Origin: Bacteroidetes bacterium ADurb.Bin008
Lineage (GTDB): Bacteria; Bacteroidota; Bacteroidia; Bacteroidales; Tenuifilaceae
Assembly: GCA_002071445.1 (NCBI GenBank)
Contig: MWFE01000060.1
Location: 62,001 to 126,000, forward strand
Reading direction: 5' to 3'
DNA length: 64,000 nt
This document shows, one piece after another, positions 40,448-50,135 of the stretch (positions within the stretch are counted from its first letter, which is position 1; each line of letters opens with the position of its first letter). Both the position numbers and the translations under genes were made by a program. The notes under the pieces were generated by a model, which did not search any database, was not told the origin of the DNA, and was given only the letters and a program-made list of their open reading frames with translations.

Positions 40448-42703
40448 ATGAAAATCTATTCGTTCAGCTTTAAAGTTCTGATAATCATTACTGCTTTTTA
40501 CGCCCTGCTAAACCATACGAATGCAACTGCAGCCTACCTAAAGGATCGCCCTACCACGGTAAAAAATCCCGATGGCACTGAAATCCATTGCTATTCCAGT
40601 GGCGATGAATATTTTAATTATCTTCATGATGAACAGGGCTATACCATCATTCAGGGATCTGATGGCTTTTACTACTATGCAATTACAGAGGGAGATAACG
40701 TTATCCCTTCAATCCATAGGGTAAACGAAGTTAATCCGAAGGATGTGGGCCTACAGCCCTATGCCTTAATATCCTCTGAAGAGTATCAGAAAAGGGTAAA
40801 AGAGTTTTGGAGATGGGTTGATAATCCAAGGGGCAGGGCTCCCCACACCGGAACTTTGAATAACCTGGTGGTGTATATTCGGTTCAGCGATGATACGGAT
40901 TTTAATACTCCTCGCGAAGAATTTGATGCTTTGTTTAACCCCGTGGAGGGTATTTCACTGAAAAACTTTTTCAACGAGGCCTCGTATGGATTACTCAATA
41001 TTGAAAGCCACCACTATCCTGTAGTAACCGGTCAATCATTTAACTATAGCTTTCAGGATTCGCACCCACGGGCATACTATCAACCTTACCATGCAGTTAC
41101 CAATCCGAACGGATATCAGGGTGGCGACAATGGCTGGGAAAGAACAGACCGTGAACAAACCCTTCTGCTCAATGCCATTAATGCCATAGCCGGTGATGTA
41201 CCAGTTGACCTGAACATTGATGCTGACAATGACGGATTAGTTGATAATGTTTGCTTTATTATTAGGGGCGGTTCTGGTGGTTGGGCTGAATTGCTATGGG
41301 CGCACCGCTGGGTGCTCTTTTCCGTAAATGCATACATCAATGGCAAACTGGTTTACGATTATACTTTTCAACCTGAGACTCAAACAGAGGTATCCACATT
41401 GACCCATGAAATGTTTCACACCCTGGGAGCTCCTGATCTATACCAGTATTACAATGATGGCAATCCTGTCGGACCGTGGGATCTGATGGCCGGTGGTTTT
41501 GTACACATGGGAGCCTATATGAAGATGAAATATACCAACAATACATGGATTAGTGAAATACCCACTATTTCCGGTTCAGGGACCTACACTCTCCACCCGA
41601 TCACTTCGAGCGAGAACAATGCCTATCGTATAAACTCGCCCAATTCGAATAGTGAGTTTTTTATAGTGGAATACCGTAAAAAAGAGGGGCTATACGAAAA
41701 TAATTTACCCGGTAGCGGTTTGCTGGTATATAGAATCAATCCCGAAGCAGGCGATGGAAATGCCGATGGACCACCCGATGAGGTGTATATTTACAGGCCC
41801 AATGGAACACTAAACGACAATGGGAATATTTACTATGCCCATTTCTCTTCCAATGTCGGCAGAACATCAATCAATGACTTTACCAATCCCTCATCATTCC
41901 TTTCAAACGGCGCTCCCGGCGGGCTGAATATAAAAAACATTGGTGCCGTTGGCGAAACCATTTCATTTCAAGTAGTCAATTCATATAACATCAGTGTAGG
42001 TGCTAACCCTACTGAGGGTGGTTCGGTATCCATCAGCCCTGATGCAGAACACTACGAATACGGGACAACGGTTACCCTCGAAGCAAATCCGAATAACGGT
42101 TACATATTTGAGAAATGGACGGCCAACGGCGACAGCATTTCCAACGCAAATCCATTGCAGTTTTCTGTTCCCGATTATGACGTTACTATTGTGGGGCATT
42201 TTAAATGGGTTGGTTTGTACAACATAACCCTTATTGCCTATCCCGAATACGCGGGAGTAGTTAATGATGATACGAATCAGGGGCCATACATGCCCAACTC
42301 TTTGGTAAGTATTTCTGCCACTGCCAACCCGGGGTATGAGTTCAAGAAATGGACCATTGCAGGCGACTCCATCTCTTCTGCAAATCCTTTGCAATACACA
42401 GTTCAGGCTGCTGATGTTGAAATAGTTGGCCATTTTGGTTGGATAACCAACACCCCTACAACATCAATTGCCGGAGTGATGGTTTTCCCCAATCCTTTTT
42501 CAAACACGCTCAGCATCAACAATGCATCTTCGGTGAAAAGTGTTACCATATCCAACCTTATAGGACAGGAGGTTTTTAAACAAACCCCGGCCAATAATGT
42601 TAACTTTACAATTAATACCCACGATTTTCAACGGGGCATTTATCTTGTAACTTTAGAAATGTTGAGTGGCGAAAGAATTGTTAAAAGGATTGTAAAAAAT
42701 TAA
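40448..42703 (+). CDS. M6-type secreted metalloprotease with T9SS sorting domain, paralogue 1
   Basis: 751 aa from ATG 40448. A signal peptide ends near TNATA. Then comes a propeptide-like region (DGTEIHCYSSGDEYFNYLHD) and the M6 catalytic domain with THEMFHTLGAPDLYQYY, an HExxHxxGxxD zinc site, followed by PVGPWDLMAGGFVHMGAYMK. Two InlB B-like repeats follow (GGSVSISPDAEHYEYGTTVT with IFEKWTANGDSISNANPLQF, and YEFKKWTIAGDSISSANPLQ). The end is a type A T9SS domain (VFPNPFSNTLSINN, RGIYLVTLEMLSG). It should cleave extracellular proteins. A TTG farther upstream is not preferred. Confidence 0.88.
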   Translation: MKIYSFSFKVLIIITAFYALLNHTNATAAYLKDRPTTVKNPDGTEIHCYSSGDEYFNYLHDEQGYTIIQGSDGFYYYAITEGDNVIPSIHRVNEVNPKDVGLQPYALISSEEYQKRVKEFWRWVDNPRGRAPHTGTLNNLVVYIRFSDDTDFNTPREEFDALFNPVEGISLKNFFNEASYGLLNIESHHYPVVTGQSFNYSFQDSHPRAYYQPYHAVTNPNGYQGGDNGWERTDREQTLLLNAINAIAGDVPVDLNIDADNDGLVDNVCFIIRGGSGGWAELLWAHRWVLFSVNAYINGKLVYDYTFQPETQTEVSTLTHEMFHTLGAPDLYQYYNDGNPVGPWDLMAGGFVHMGAYMKMKYTNNTWISEIPTISGSGTYTLHPITSSENNAYRINSPNSNSEFFIVEYRKKEGLYENNLPGSGLLVYRINPEAGDGNADGPPDEVYIYRPNGTLNDNGNIYYAHFSSNVGRTSINDFTNPSSFLSNGAPGGLNIKNIGAVGETISFQVVNSYNISVGANPTEGGSVSISPDAEHYEYGTTVTLEANPNNGYIFEKWTANGDSISNANPLQFSVPDYDVTIVGHFKWVGLYNITLIAYPEYAGVVNDDTNQGPYMPNSLVSISATANPGYEFKKWTIAGDSISSANPLQYTVQAADVEIVGHFGWITNTPTTSIAGVMVFPNPFSNTLSINNASSVKSVTISNLIGQEVFKQTPANNVNFTINTHDFQRGIYLVTLEMLSGERIVKRIVKN

Positions 42704-42836
42704 GATTGTTTTATAGCTTGTTGGGTAATGATTATCTTATTGAATCTCTTTAAATAAGTGATATTTATTATCCTCCGGTGTTTTTTTCAAATTTAACTGC
42801 ATCGGCAACCGGTTAGGTTAGTTTATAATGATTATG

Positions 42837-42844
42837 TATTTTTG
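42837..42844 (+). promoter_or_regulatory. -7 box for M6 metalloprotease 2
   Basis: TATTTTTG fits TAnnTTTG, 38 bases before ATG 42883. TTAG at 42813 could be a weak -33. Confidence 0.45.
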
Positions 42845-42882
42845 ACCAAATTGAACGTTTAAAAATTGTGGAGGCTATAAAA

Positions 42883-44904
42883 ATGAAAATGAAGGCTAAA
42901 ATACTGATTGATTGTATGATAGTTTTGTCTTTGGCATTGCTGTTGAACATTAATTCCTATGCTGCATATTTAAAAAACGTACCGACTGTTGTTAAAAATC
43001 CCGATGGCACAGAAATTCGGTGCTTTGCTACCGGGGATGAGTATTTTAACTATTTACACGATGCCGACGGATACACAATAATCCAAGGGGAAGATGGATA
43101 TTACTACTATGCCCATCTTGAGAACGGAAAGGTTGCTCCTTCGAAATACAGGGTGAATAGCGTAAATCCTTCAAAAGTTGGCTTAAAACCCAATGTATTG
43201 ATTAGCCCTGAGGAGTATCAGAAAAGGACAACTGCCTATTGGAAAGACGTTGATGATCCTACGGGAAAAGCTCCGCATCAGGGTACAATCAACAACCTTG
43301 TTGTTTACATTCGTTTCAACGATGATAGCGAATTTACTACTCCCCGTACTCACTACGACCAGCTATTCAACCCTGCGGAGGGTATTTCGCTGAAAAATTA
43401 TTACCAGGAGGTATCCTATGGGCAGCTTAATATTGAAAGTCATCATTACCCCCATATAGAGGACTTCTCTACCAACCTCAGCTATCAGGACTCGCACCCC
43501 AGGGGATACTATCAACCCTACAATGCCACAACCAATACCATTGGATACCAGGATGATGACCAGAGTAGAGTGAGAGAGCACACCCTGTTGGTAAATGCCA
43601 TAAATGCAATTTCTGATCAAGTTCCCACGGATTTAGTCATCGATGGTGACAACGATGGCCGTGTGGATAATGTTTGTTTTATCATTAGGGGTAATTCAGA
43701 AGGATGGGCCGACTTGCTTTGGGCTCACCGATGGGTTTTATACTCATACGTGGTCAATATCAATGGTAAAAGGGTTTACGATTACACATTCCAACCCGAG
43801 AATCAGGCAGTGGTATCCACCATATGCCACGAAATGTTTCATGCCTTAGGCGCTCCTGACCTTTACCGTTACACCGGTAGCGGATTCGACCCTGTAGGTC
43901 CATGGGATTTAATGGCCAATGGATTTGTGCATATGGGCGCACACATGAAAAGGAAATACTCCAAGAATAAATGGATTAGCCAAATCCCAACCATTTCAGA
44001 ACCTGGCGAATACACTCTTAATCCCATTACTTCCAGTGAGAACAACGCATATCGTATTAACTCGCCCAATAGTTCATCGCAATACTTCGTTTTGGAGTAC
44101 CGGAGAAAGACAGGACTTTATGAAGGTAACATTCCCGGTAGCGGGCTGATAGTTTACAGGATTAACACCACTGCAGGGGACGGTAATGCCAGCGGACCTC
44201 CCGATGAAGTATATGTATATAGGCCAAACGGCACGACAACGGTAAACGGGAATATAAATCAGGCATTCTTTTCGGCAGGCTCAGGTAGAACATCAATTAC
44301 CGACAATACCAATCCCTCTTCATTTCTGGCTAATGGAGATCCCGGAGGGCTAAACATAATTAACATAACCGAAGCAGGCGAAACCATTTCCTTCACCATT
44401 TCCGAAAAGGTTGGCTATGTCCTTACACTTAAGGCACAACCATGGAGTGCGGGCACATGCGATGATCTTACCAATACACCTCCCTATACCGAAGGAACTG
44501 AGGTTACCATTAAAGCTACGCCCATTGAAGGCTATGGTTTTGTTAAATGGACAATTGGTGATCAGGAGCTGGGTAAAGACAATCCCATGGTTTTTACCAT
44601 GCCCGACCACAATGTTGAAATTACCGGGCATTTTGAATGGGGCGCCGGAGTGAACGATAACAGCATGGATAACATTCGCATTTACCCTAATCCCATGGTC
44701 GGTACATTAAATATCGATAATCTGAATGATGCCAAAAGTATTGCCATTACAAATCTGATTGGCGTGGAACTCATCAACCGACCAATTAGCAATGGCAGTA
44801 CCCAGATTAGTATCGATACAGAAGGACTAAGAGCCGGTATTTACATTGTTACCATTAAGCTGAACGATGGAACTAAATATGTAAAACGACTTATTAAGCA
44901 GTAA
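42883..44904 (+). CDS. M6-type secreted metalloprotease with T9SS sorting domain, paralogue 2
   Basis: 673 aa from ATG 42883, preceded by a GGAGG-like site at 42869. It is collinear with the gene before it: DGTEIRCFATGDEYFNYLHD, zinc site CHEMFHALGAPDLYRYT, PVGPWDLMANGFVHMGAHMK. It has one InlB-like repeat (YGFVKWTIGDQELGKDNPMV) where paralogue 1 has two, then a T9SS domain (IYPNPMVGTLNIDNLNDAKS). It is clearly a tandem duplicate that has diverged in sequence and repeat number. Confidence 0.88.
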   Translation: MKMKAKILIDCMIVLSLALLLNINSYAAYLKNVPTVVKNPDGTEIRCFATGDEYFNYLHDADGYTIIQGEDGYYYYAHLENGKVAPSKYRVNSVNPSKVGLKPNVLISPEEYQKRTTAYWKDVDDPTGKAPHQGTINNLVVYIRFNDDSEFTTPRTHYDQLFNPAEGISLKNYYQEVSYGQLNIESHHYPHIEDFSTNLSYQDSHPRGYYQPYNATTNTIGYQDDDQSRVREHTLLVNAINAISDQVPTDLVIDGDNDGRVDNVCFIIRGNSEGWADLLWAHRWVLYSYVVNINGKRVYDYTFQPENQAVVSTICHEMFHALGAPDLYRYTGSGFDPVGPWDLMANGFVHMGAHMKRKYSKNKWISQIPTISEPGEYTLNPITSSENNAYRINSPNSSSQYFVLEYRRKTGLYEGNIPGSGLIVYRINTTAGDGNASGPPDEVYVYRPNGTTTVNGNINQAFFSAGSGRTSITDNTNPSSFLANGDPGGLNIINITEAGETISFTISEKVGYVLTLKAQPWSAGTCDDLTNTPPYTEGTEVTIKATPIEGYGFVKWTIGDQELGKDNPMVFTMPDHNVEITGHFEWGAGVNDNSMDNIRIYPNPMVGTLNIDNLNDAKSIAITNLIGVELINRPISNGSTQISIDTEGLRAGIYIVTIKLNDGTKYVKRLIKQ

Positions 44905-44919
44905 GATTTCTTTGTTAAA

Positions 44920-44958
44920 AAACACGAAACCGCCCTTAAATAGGGCGGTTTCGTGTTT
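44920..44958. terminator. Strong bidirectional terminator
   Basis: A perfect 17-bp stem (44920-44936 with 44942-44958) with loop TAAAT, between the convergent protease and GAF genes. A and T runs lie within the stem ends. Confidence 0.9.
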
Positions 44959-44966
44959 ATAGCGGA

Positions 44967-47009
44967 TTAACTATCTTTCATTCCTCGTTCCTCTCCCCCT
45001 TGCTCTCCCTGACGCTTTAGCCTTTCGAACTGCTCTCGGTAGTACTCCAACTCCTCCATGCTCTCCCTAATCAGCTCTTCCTTTTCCTGCATCTCCTGAG
45101 CCTGCTCCTGGAATTGTTGCAATAGATTAATACTGCGTTCGTTCATTCTCACATTATTCAGGTTAATGGCGATACTATAGGCTATTTTTTTCATAAACTC
45201 CACCTCAACCTTGCTAAACTCTTTAAATCTTGCCAGTTCAATTACTCCGAAAACTGCTTCGTCAGTGCTAAGTGGTATAAAAAGGATTGATTTGGGAAGG
45301 CTTTCTCCCAATCCGGAATTTATTTTGAAATAGTCTTCAGGGATATCATTCAATATTTTCAACTGAGCATCGCTGTATGTAGCTCCAACCAATCCACTCC
45401 CTGGCTCGATTTTCTTATTCTTACTCTTCATTCCTTTTCCGGAACCATAACTGGCCACCATCTCAAGGTATGGTTCGGCGGGATTTTCTTCATTAATTAC
45501 GTACAATGCTCCCAACTTTGCATCCAAATACTTTGAAAGCGTGTTTATAACCACTTGGCTCAGCACTTTCGAATCGTTTTTATTATCTGTAAGAACGTCA
45601 TTAAGTTTGGCCAAACCCACGTTAATCCAATTTTGCTCCTTTTCCTTTTCCTGATGGGCTATTAAAACTTTTTGTTGCTCCTTTAATTCCTGTACACGTT
45701 TTTCTATGTTCTTCTCAAGATCCTGCTTCTCATTATACAATTCTTTGGAAAGGTCTTCATTTTCATTAATAGCCTTGGCTGACTTACTGGACAAAATGAA
45801 CGATTGTATCAGCATAAAAATAACCAACCCATAGGGTGCTATGTATGGCGTGTTAACAACACCCATGCTGTGTAAAACATCATTGGTTATTGTTCCGTAA
45901 AGTATAATCATCCCTATAAACGAAGCGAAAGCCCATCGCCTGCCCAGAATGGTTGCCCTCAACAACACACCAAAAGTTAGATATACTCCTCCTATTAAAA
46001 GGTAAAGTTCAAAAAAGAGGTTAAACTTCCCATACACCAATGCCGGTGTAGAAAAAATCAATACCGCTATGATAACTCCAAAGATTACAAAGGCATTCTT
46101 AACCCAAGTATGGAATTCCGTCTTAAATTGATGATAAATGAAAAGCGCAAAGAACGGAATGGTGCCATAACCAGAAAAATTATCGAGTTTTAAGAGCAAT
46201 TCCCAGCTAATATTAGGGAATAGATATTCAATAATCCTATCGCCTGTAGAGATGTTCCTGATAATCATAACGAGAGACAGAATACCAAAGTACAAATTTG
46301 TACGTTCTTGCCTCCGGAAAAAATACATAATCAAATGGTTGATACCAATAATTAAGACTATGCCAATGGCAATCAAATTGAGTATATCCCAATTGCGACT
46401 GTAGTTCTTAATGTTGTCAAACGTTCCAAAATACATGGCCCAGGGCATCCCTGCTCTTCGATGGGAAAAGTTTGAAATTTGCATTATCACTTCTACCCTA
46501 TCCGTCGCACCTTTTTCCGGATCGAGGCAGAATAGCATGTCTTGCGCTTTGAATTGTGGTTTGAAATCATCTTTTGATTTTCCCACAGAGCCTACCTGAG
46601 AAACCAACTGGCCGTTAACCCATAGTTTGTAGCTACAAAATATTGTTTCTTCTTTTATGCCATAAAAAGTGATTTTGCTATCCGCCTTTTTTTCGATAAT
46701 GAATCTATATGTACAATACCCTTCACGGGGCAACTTTTTATCCTTAAAAGTATAGTTATCCCACGATTTTGGTATGTAAACATATTGACAATTATGCTGA
46801 TGCGTCGTATCTAAAAAATCAGCAGGTTCCAAAAGCTGTTTCCAGTAAAATTCAACCTCTCCCTCCAGTTTAATGATATCACAGGCTTCAATATCAACCC
46901 CCTGTAAATTAAGTACCCCTTTAGTAAAAGAAAATCTACCATTTGCATTAGTAATCAGACTAAAGGAAAGTATGATAAATGCTGTAAATACTGTAATTTT
47001 TAATTTCAT
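44967..47009 (-). CDS. 7TM sensor-like protein with coiled coil and GAF domain
   Basis: 680 aa. A signal peptide (ending TNANG) is followed by an extracytoplasmic beta domain of the 7TMR-DISM type (residues 25-190, YVYIPKSWDNYTFKDKKLPR). Seven membrane helices span about 205-410, then a coiled coil (EDLSKELYNEKQDLEKNIEK), a GAF domain (about 455-610, EPGSGLVGATYSDAQLKILN, SILFIPLSTDEAVFGVIELA) and a second coiled coil to the end. No histidine kinase, cyclase or phosphatase domain follows, so it must signal through a partner. It resembles the GAF/PAS protein at the right edge of the window. Confidence 0.82.
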   Translation of the reverse strand: MKLKITVFTAFIILSFSLITNANGRFSFTKGVLNLQGVDIEACDIIKLEGEVEFYWKQLLEPADFLDTTHQHNCQYVYIPKSWDNYTFKDKKLPREGYCTYRFIIEKKADSKITFYGIKEETIFCSYKLWVNGQLVSQVGSVGKSKDDFKPQFKAQDMLFCLDPEKGATDRVEVIMQISNFSHRRAGMPWAMYFGTFDNIKNYSRNWDILNLIAIGIVLIIGINHLIMYFFRRQERTNLYFGILSLVMIIRNISTGDRIIEYLFPNISWELLLKLDNFSGYGTIPFFALFIYHQFKTEFHTWVKNAFVIFGVIIAVLIFSTPALVYGKFNLFFELYLLIGGVYLTFGVLLRATILGRRWAFASFIGMIILYGTITNDVLHSMGVVNTPYIAPYGLVIFMLIQSFILSSKSAKAINENEDLSKELYNEKQDLEKNIEKRVQELKEQQKVLIAHQEKEKEQNWINVGLAKLNDVLTDNKNDSKVLSQVVINTLSKYLDAKLGALYVINEENPAEPYLEMVASYGSGKGMKSKNKKIEPGSGLVGATYSDAQLKILNDIPEDYFKINSGLGESLPKSILFIPLSTDEAVFGVIELARFKEFSKVEVEFMKKIAYSIAINLNNVRMNERSINLLQQFQEQAQEMQEKEELIRESMEELEYYREQFERLKRQGEQGGEERGMKDS

Positions 47010-47238
47010 GCCAAAGACAATTAGTTAGCCTTAAAAATAATGCTTTGATTTCACTATTTAAAATATTGTCCGGGATAAAACATAACATTGGCATTTAAAA
47101 AAAATTAATTAAACGTTTTTTAAATAATACTGACTTTTTTAAATAATGGCATCAATTTCTTTCTTATTTTTATTCCGATATTTTTTGAACCAAAACTATA
47201 TAGTTATAACTTGTCCCTAAAAATAACATTACGTTACC

Positions 47239-48696
47239 ATGGAAAAGATAAATGTAAAACTCGACAATTTGGGAAAGATTTTTCCCGATCACTGGAATGA
47301 AGAGCAAAAGGCCAAAGGTAAAACCATCTTTTTAAAGAGATTGGCAGAACTTTCGCATAGGCATTACGGCGGTAAAGTTCAGGTGGTTCCAAAAGTTCCC
47401 GTTCCGGGATTTAATTGGTTCAATGTATGGTACACCCCCGGTGTTTCAAAAGTTTCCACAACCATAAGGGATAACAACGACACCTCTTTTGAACTCACCA
47501 ACAGAGGAAACTTGGTGGCCGTTGTAAGCGACTCGACCCGTGTTTTAGGCGACGGCGATTGTACGCCTCCCGGAGGGATGGGGGTAATGGAGGGTAAGGC
47601 TTTCCTCATGAAATACCTGGGTGGCGTTGATGCTGTGGCTCTCTGTGTGGACAGCAAGGGGAAAGATGGAAAAAACGACCCCGATAAAATTATCGACTTT
47701 GTAAAAATGTGCCAGCACAGCTTCGGAGCAATCAATTTGGAAGATATCTCGCAACCAAACTGTTTTAAAGTTCTCGATGTGCTTCGCGAGGAGTGCGTTA
47801 TTCCGGTTTGGCACGATGATGCTCAGGGTACAGCATGTGTAACCCTGGCCGGATTGATCAATGCGTTAAAGTTGGCCGGGAAAAAGTTGTCCGATGCCAA
47901 AATAGTTTTCTTCGGGGCCGGAGCATCCAATACCACCATTGCCCGTTTAGTTATTGCCGATGGCGGCGATCCCAAGAAGATGATACTTTTCGACACCAAG
48001 GGATCCTTACATTCCGATCGTCAGGACATTAAGTCCGATCCTCGTTTCTATAGAAAGTGGGAACTGTGCGTCAGCACAAACCCCGGCAAAGTACAAACCA
48101 TGGAAGAAGCCATGAAGGGTGCCGATGTGCTTATCTCACTCTCCACGCCCGGACCGGATACCATTAAAAGGGAGTGGGTTAGCCTGATGGCCGATAAATC
48201 CATTGTATTTGTATGTGCCAACCCCGTTCCCGAAATCTATCCCTATGCTGCCAAGGAAGCAGGAGCTTTCATTGTGGCCACCGGTCGGGGCGATTTTCCC
48301 AATCAGGTAAATAACTCCCTTGGTTTTCCGGGAATCCTTAAGGGAGCGTTGATTGTACGTGCCCAAAAAATTACCGACAATATGGCCATAGCAGCTGCAC
48401 ACTCATTGGCCCAGTTTGCTGAGAAGCGGGGAATAGGCCCCGACAACATCACAGCCACCATGGATGAGGCGGATGTATTTCCTGTAGAAGCCGCCGATGT
48501 GGCTATCCAGGCCATTAAGGATGGCGTTGCCCGCCGAAAAGTAACATGGGATGAGGCTTATGCTATAGCCAAAAGGGACATTGAGTACTCGCGCTCACTG
48601 ACCCATTCGCTCTGCGATACGGGATTTATCAAAAATCCGCCCGAGGAAATGCTACAGGATGCCCTGCAGTTCACCATTAAAGAAATTGAGGGCTAA
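47239..48696 (+). CDS. Malic enzyme (oxaloacetate-decarboxylating malate dehydrogenase)
   Basis: 485 aa. It has the short malic enzyme form without a phosphotransacetylase domain. NWFNVWYTPGVSKVSTTIRD is the malic N-terminal signature, WHDDAQGTACVTLAGLINAL holds the metal and substrate Asp residues, and VFFGAGASNTTIARLVIADG is the dinucleotide loop, with an Asp ending the second strand (ILFDTKG). That Asp is compatible with NAD preference, but this is not decisive. It converts malate to pyruvate and CO2. It is monocistronic and ends at a terminator. Confidence 0.9.
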   Translation: MEKINVKLDNLGKIFPDHWNEEQKAKGKTIFLKRLAELSHRHYGGKVQVVPKVPVPGFNWFNVWYTPGVSKVSTTIRDNNDTSFELTNRGNLVAVVSDSTRVLGDGDCTPPGGMGVMEGKAFLMKYLGGVDAVALCVDSKGKDGKNDPDKIIDFVKMCQHSFGAINLEDISQPNCFKVLDVLREECVIPVWHDDAQGTACVTLAGLINALKLAGKKLSDAKIVFFGAGASNTTIARLVIADGGDPKKMILFDTKGSLHSDRQDIKSDPRFYRKWELCVSTNPGKVQTMEEAMKGADVLISLSTPGPDTIKREWVSLMADKSIVFVCANPVPEIYPYAAKEAGAFIVATGRGDFPNQVNNSLGFPGILKGALIVRAQKITDNMAIAAAHSLAQFAEKRGIGPDNITATMDEADVFPVEAADVAIQAIKDGVARRKVTWDEAYAIAKRDIEYSRSLTHSLCDTGFIKNPPEEMLQDALQFTIKEIEG

Positions 48697-48716
48697 AGGG
48701 CCATTACACAACGAAA

Positions 48717-48749
48717 AACCTCCTCGTCAATCTACGGGGAGGTTTTTTT
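48717..48749. terminator. Bidirectional terminator between malic enzyme and rimO
   Basis: AACCTCCTCG (48717-48726) pairs with CGGGGAGGTT (48735-48744, one wobble), followed by a T run. Confidence 0.85.
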
Positions 48750-48795
48750 GTTGAATCCTAAAAATGGTTTTGAAAGTGCCTTTGGCTTTAAAGGG

Positions 48796-50103
48796 CTACA
48801 TCAGAATCTCACCAAATAGGTCGTAATCCTCGGCCGATTTGACAAGGCATTGTGTAAAATCGCCCGGTTTGGGCGAAAGCCCTTGGGGCTTCTCGATGAT
48901 AACCTCCTGGTCAACCTCCGGTGAGTCAAACTCGGTACGTCCGATTAAGTAATCGCCTTCTGCCCTGTCAATTATCACCCTTAACCTCTTGCCAATATGT
49001 TTCCGGTTATTCTCAATGGCAATGCCATGCTGTATCTCCATTATCCTATTGACCCTTTGCTGTTTAATCTCATCGGGAACATCATCAGCCAAAGTTGCCG
49101 AATGCGTTCCCTCCTCGCTGGAGTAGGCAAATACACCCAGCCTGTCGAATTTGTATGTATTGACAAAATCCAGCAGTTCCTCGAAATCTTTCTCCGTTTC
49201 ACCGGGATGGCCCACTAAAAGTGTCGTTCTCAAGGCAATTCCCGGCACCTCTTTGCGAATTCTTTCTATCAAATCGATGGTTTGTTGCTTACTAATCTTC
49301 CTGCGCATGGCCTTCAAAACCCTATCGCTGATATGCTGGAACGGGATATCCAGGTATTTACAAACCCTACTATTGTTGGCCATCACGTTCAACAGGTCAA
49401 AGGGAAAGCCCGATGGGTAAGTATAATGTACTCTGATCCACTCTATACCGCTAATTTCTGACAATGCATTGACAAGATCAGGTAACCTTCTCTCGCCGTA
49501 GATATCTTTTCCGTAAAAGGTAGAGTCCTGTGCAATCAGAATCAACTCTTTCACGCCTTCATTGGCAAGCCACCGTGCCTGATCAATGATTTCAGGCATT
49601 GGCTTCGACACGTGTTGCCCTCGTATAAGGGGGATGGCACAAAAAGAGCAACCCCACGAACAACCTTCCGATATTTTCAGGTAAGCATAGTGGGTAGGCG
49701 TAGAGAGTAGTCTTCTGTTGGCATGCGTTGGTAAATAGCTGGTATTGACGGCATGCAGTATTTCATCCAGCTGATTAACGCCAAAATATCCATCAACCTC
49801 AGGCACTTCATTCATCAGTTCTTCCCTGTATCGTTGCGATAGGCAACCCATTACCAATACCGTTGATATCAATCCCTTACGTTTTGCCTCCACAAAACTA
49901 AGGATTGTATCGATGGATTCCTCCTTGGCATCGGCAATAAATCCGCAGGTATTTATTATTACAACGTCTATATCCGTTGCATTTGAATCGAAAAGAACTT
50001 GCCAGCCGTTTATTTTGAGCTGCTGTGCCAAATACTCGGAATCGACAACATTCTTTGAGCACCCAAGGGTGACAATATTGATCTTCTTACTTTTTAAAAT
50101 CAT
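48796..50103 (-). CDS. rimO: Ribosomal protein S12 methylthiotransferase
   Basis: 435 aa. An N-terminal UPF0004 domain has the three iron-sulfur Cys (TLGCSKNVVDSE, NTCGFIADAKEES, VMGCLSQRY), then a radical-SAM core with CSWGCSFCAIPLIRG, and a C-terminal TRAM domain (LRVIIDRAEGDYLIGRTEFD). The fingerprint fits RimO rather than MiaB. It adds a methylthio group to the conserved Asp of uS12. It follows ftsY on the same strand with a 32-base gap. Confidence 0.93.
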   Translation of the reverse strand: MILKSKKINIVTLGCSKNVVDSEYLAQQLKINGWQVLFDSNATDIDVVIINTCGFIADAKEESIDTILSFVEAKRKGLISTVLVMGCLSQRYREELMNEVPEVDGYFGVNQLDEILHAVNTSYLPTHANRRLLSTPTHYAYLKISEGCSWGCSFCAIPLIRGQHVSKPMPEIIDQARWLANEGVKELILIAQDSTFYGKDIYGERRLPDLVNALSEISGIEWIRVHYTYPSGFPFDLLNVMANNSRVCKYLDIPFQHISDRVLKAMRRKISKQQTIDLIERIRKEVPGIALRTTLLVGHPGETEKDFEELLDFVNTYKFDRLGVFAYSSEEGTHSATLADDVPDEIKQQRVNRIMEIQHGIAIENNRKHIGKRLRVIIDRAEGDYLIGRTEFDSPEVDQEVIIEKPQGLSPKPGDFTQCLVKSAEDYDLFGEILM

Positions 50104-50135
50104 CAGTTGATACAGATAGAATTTAGCCGATCACG

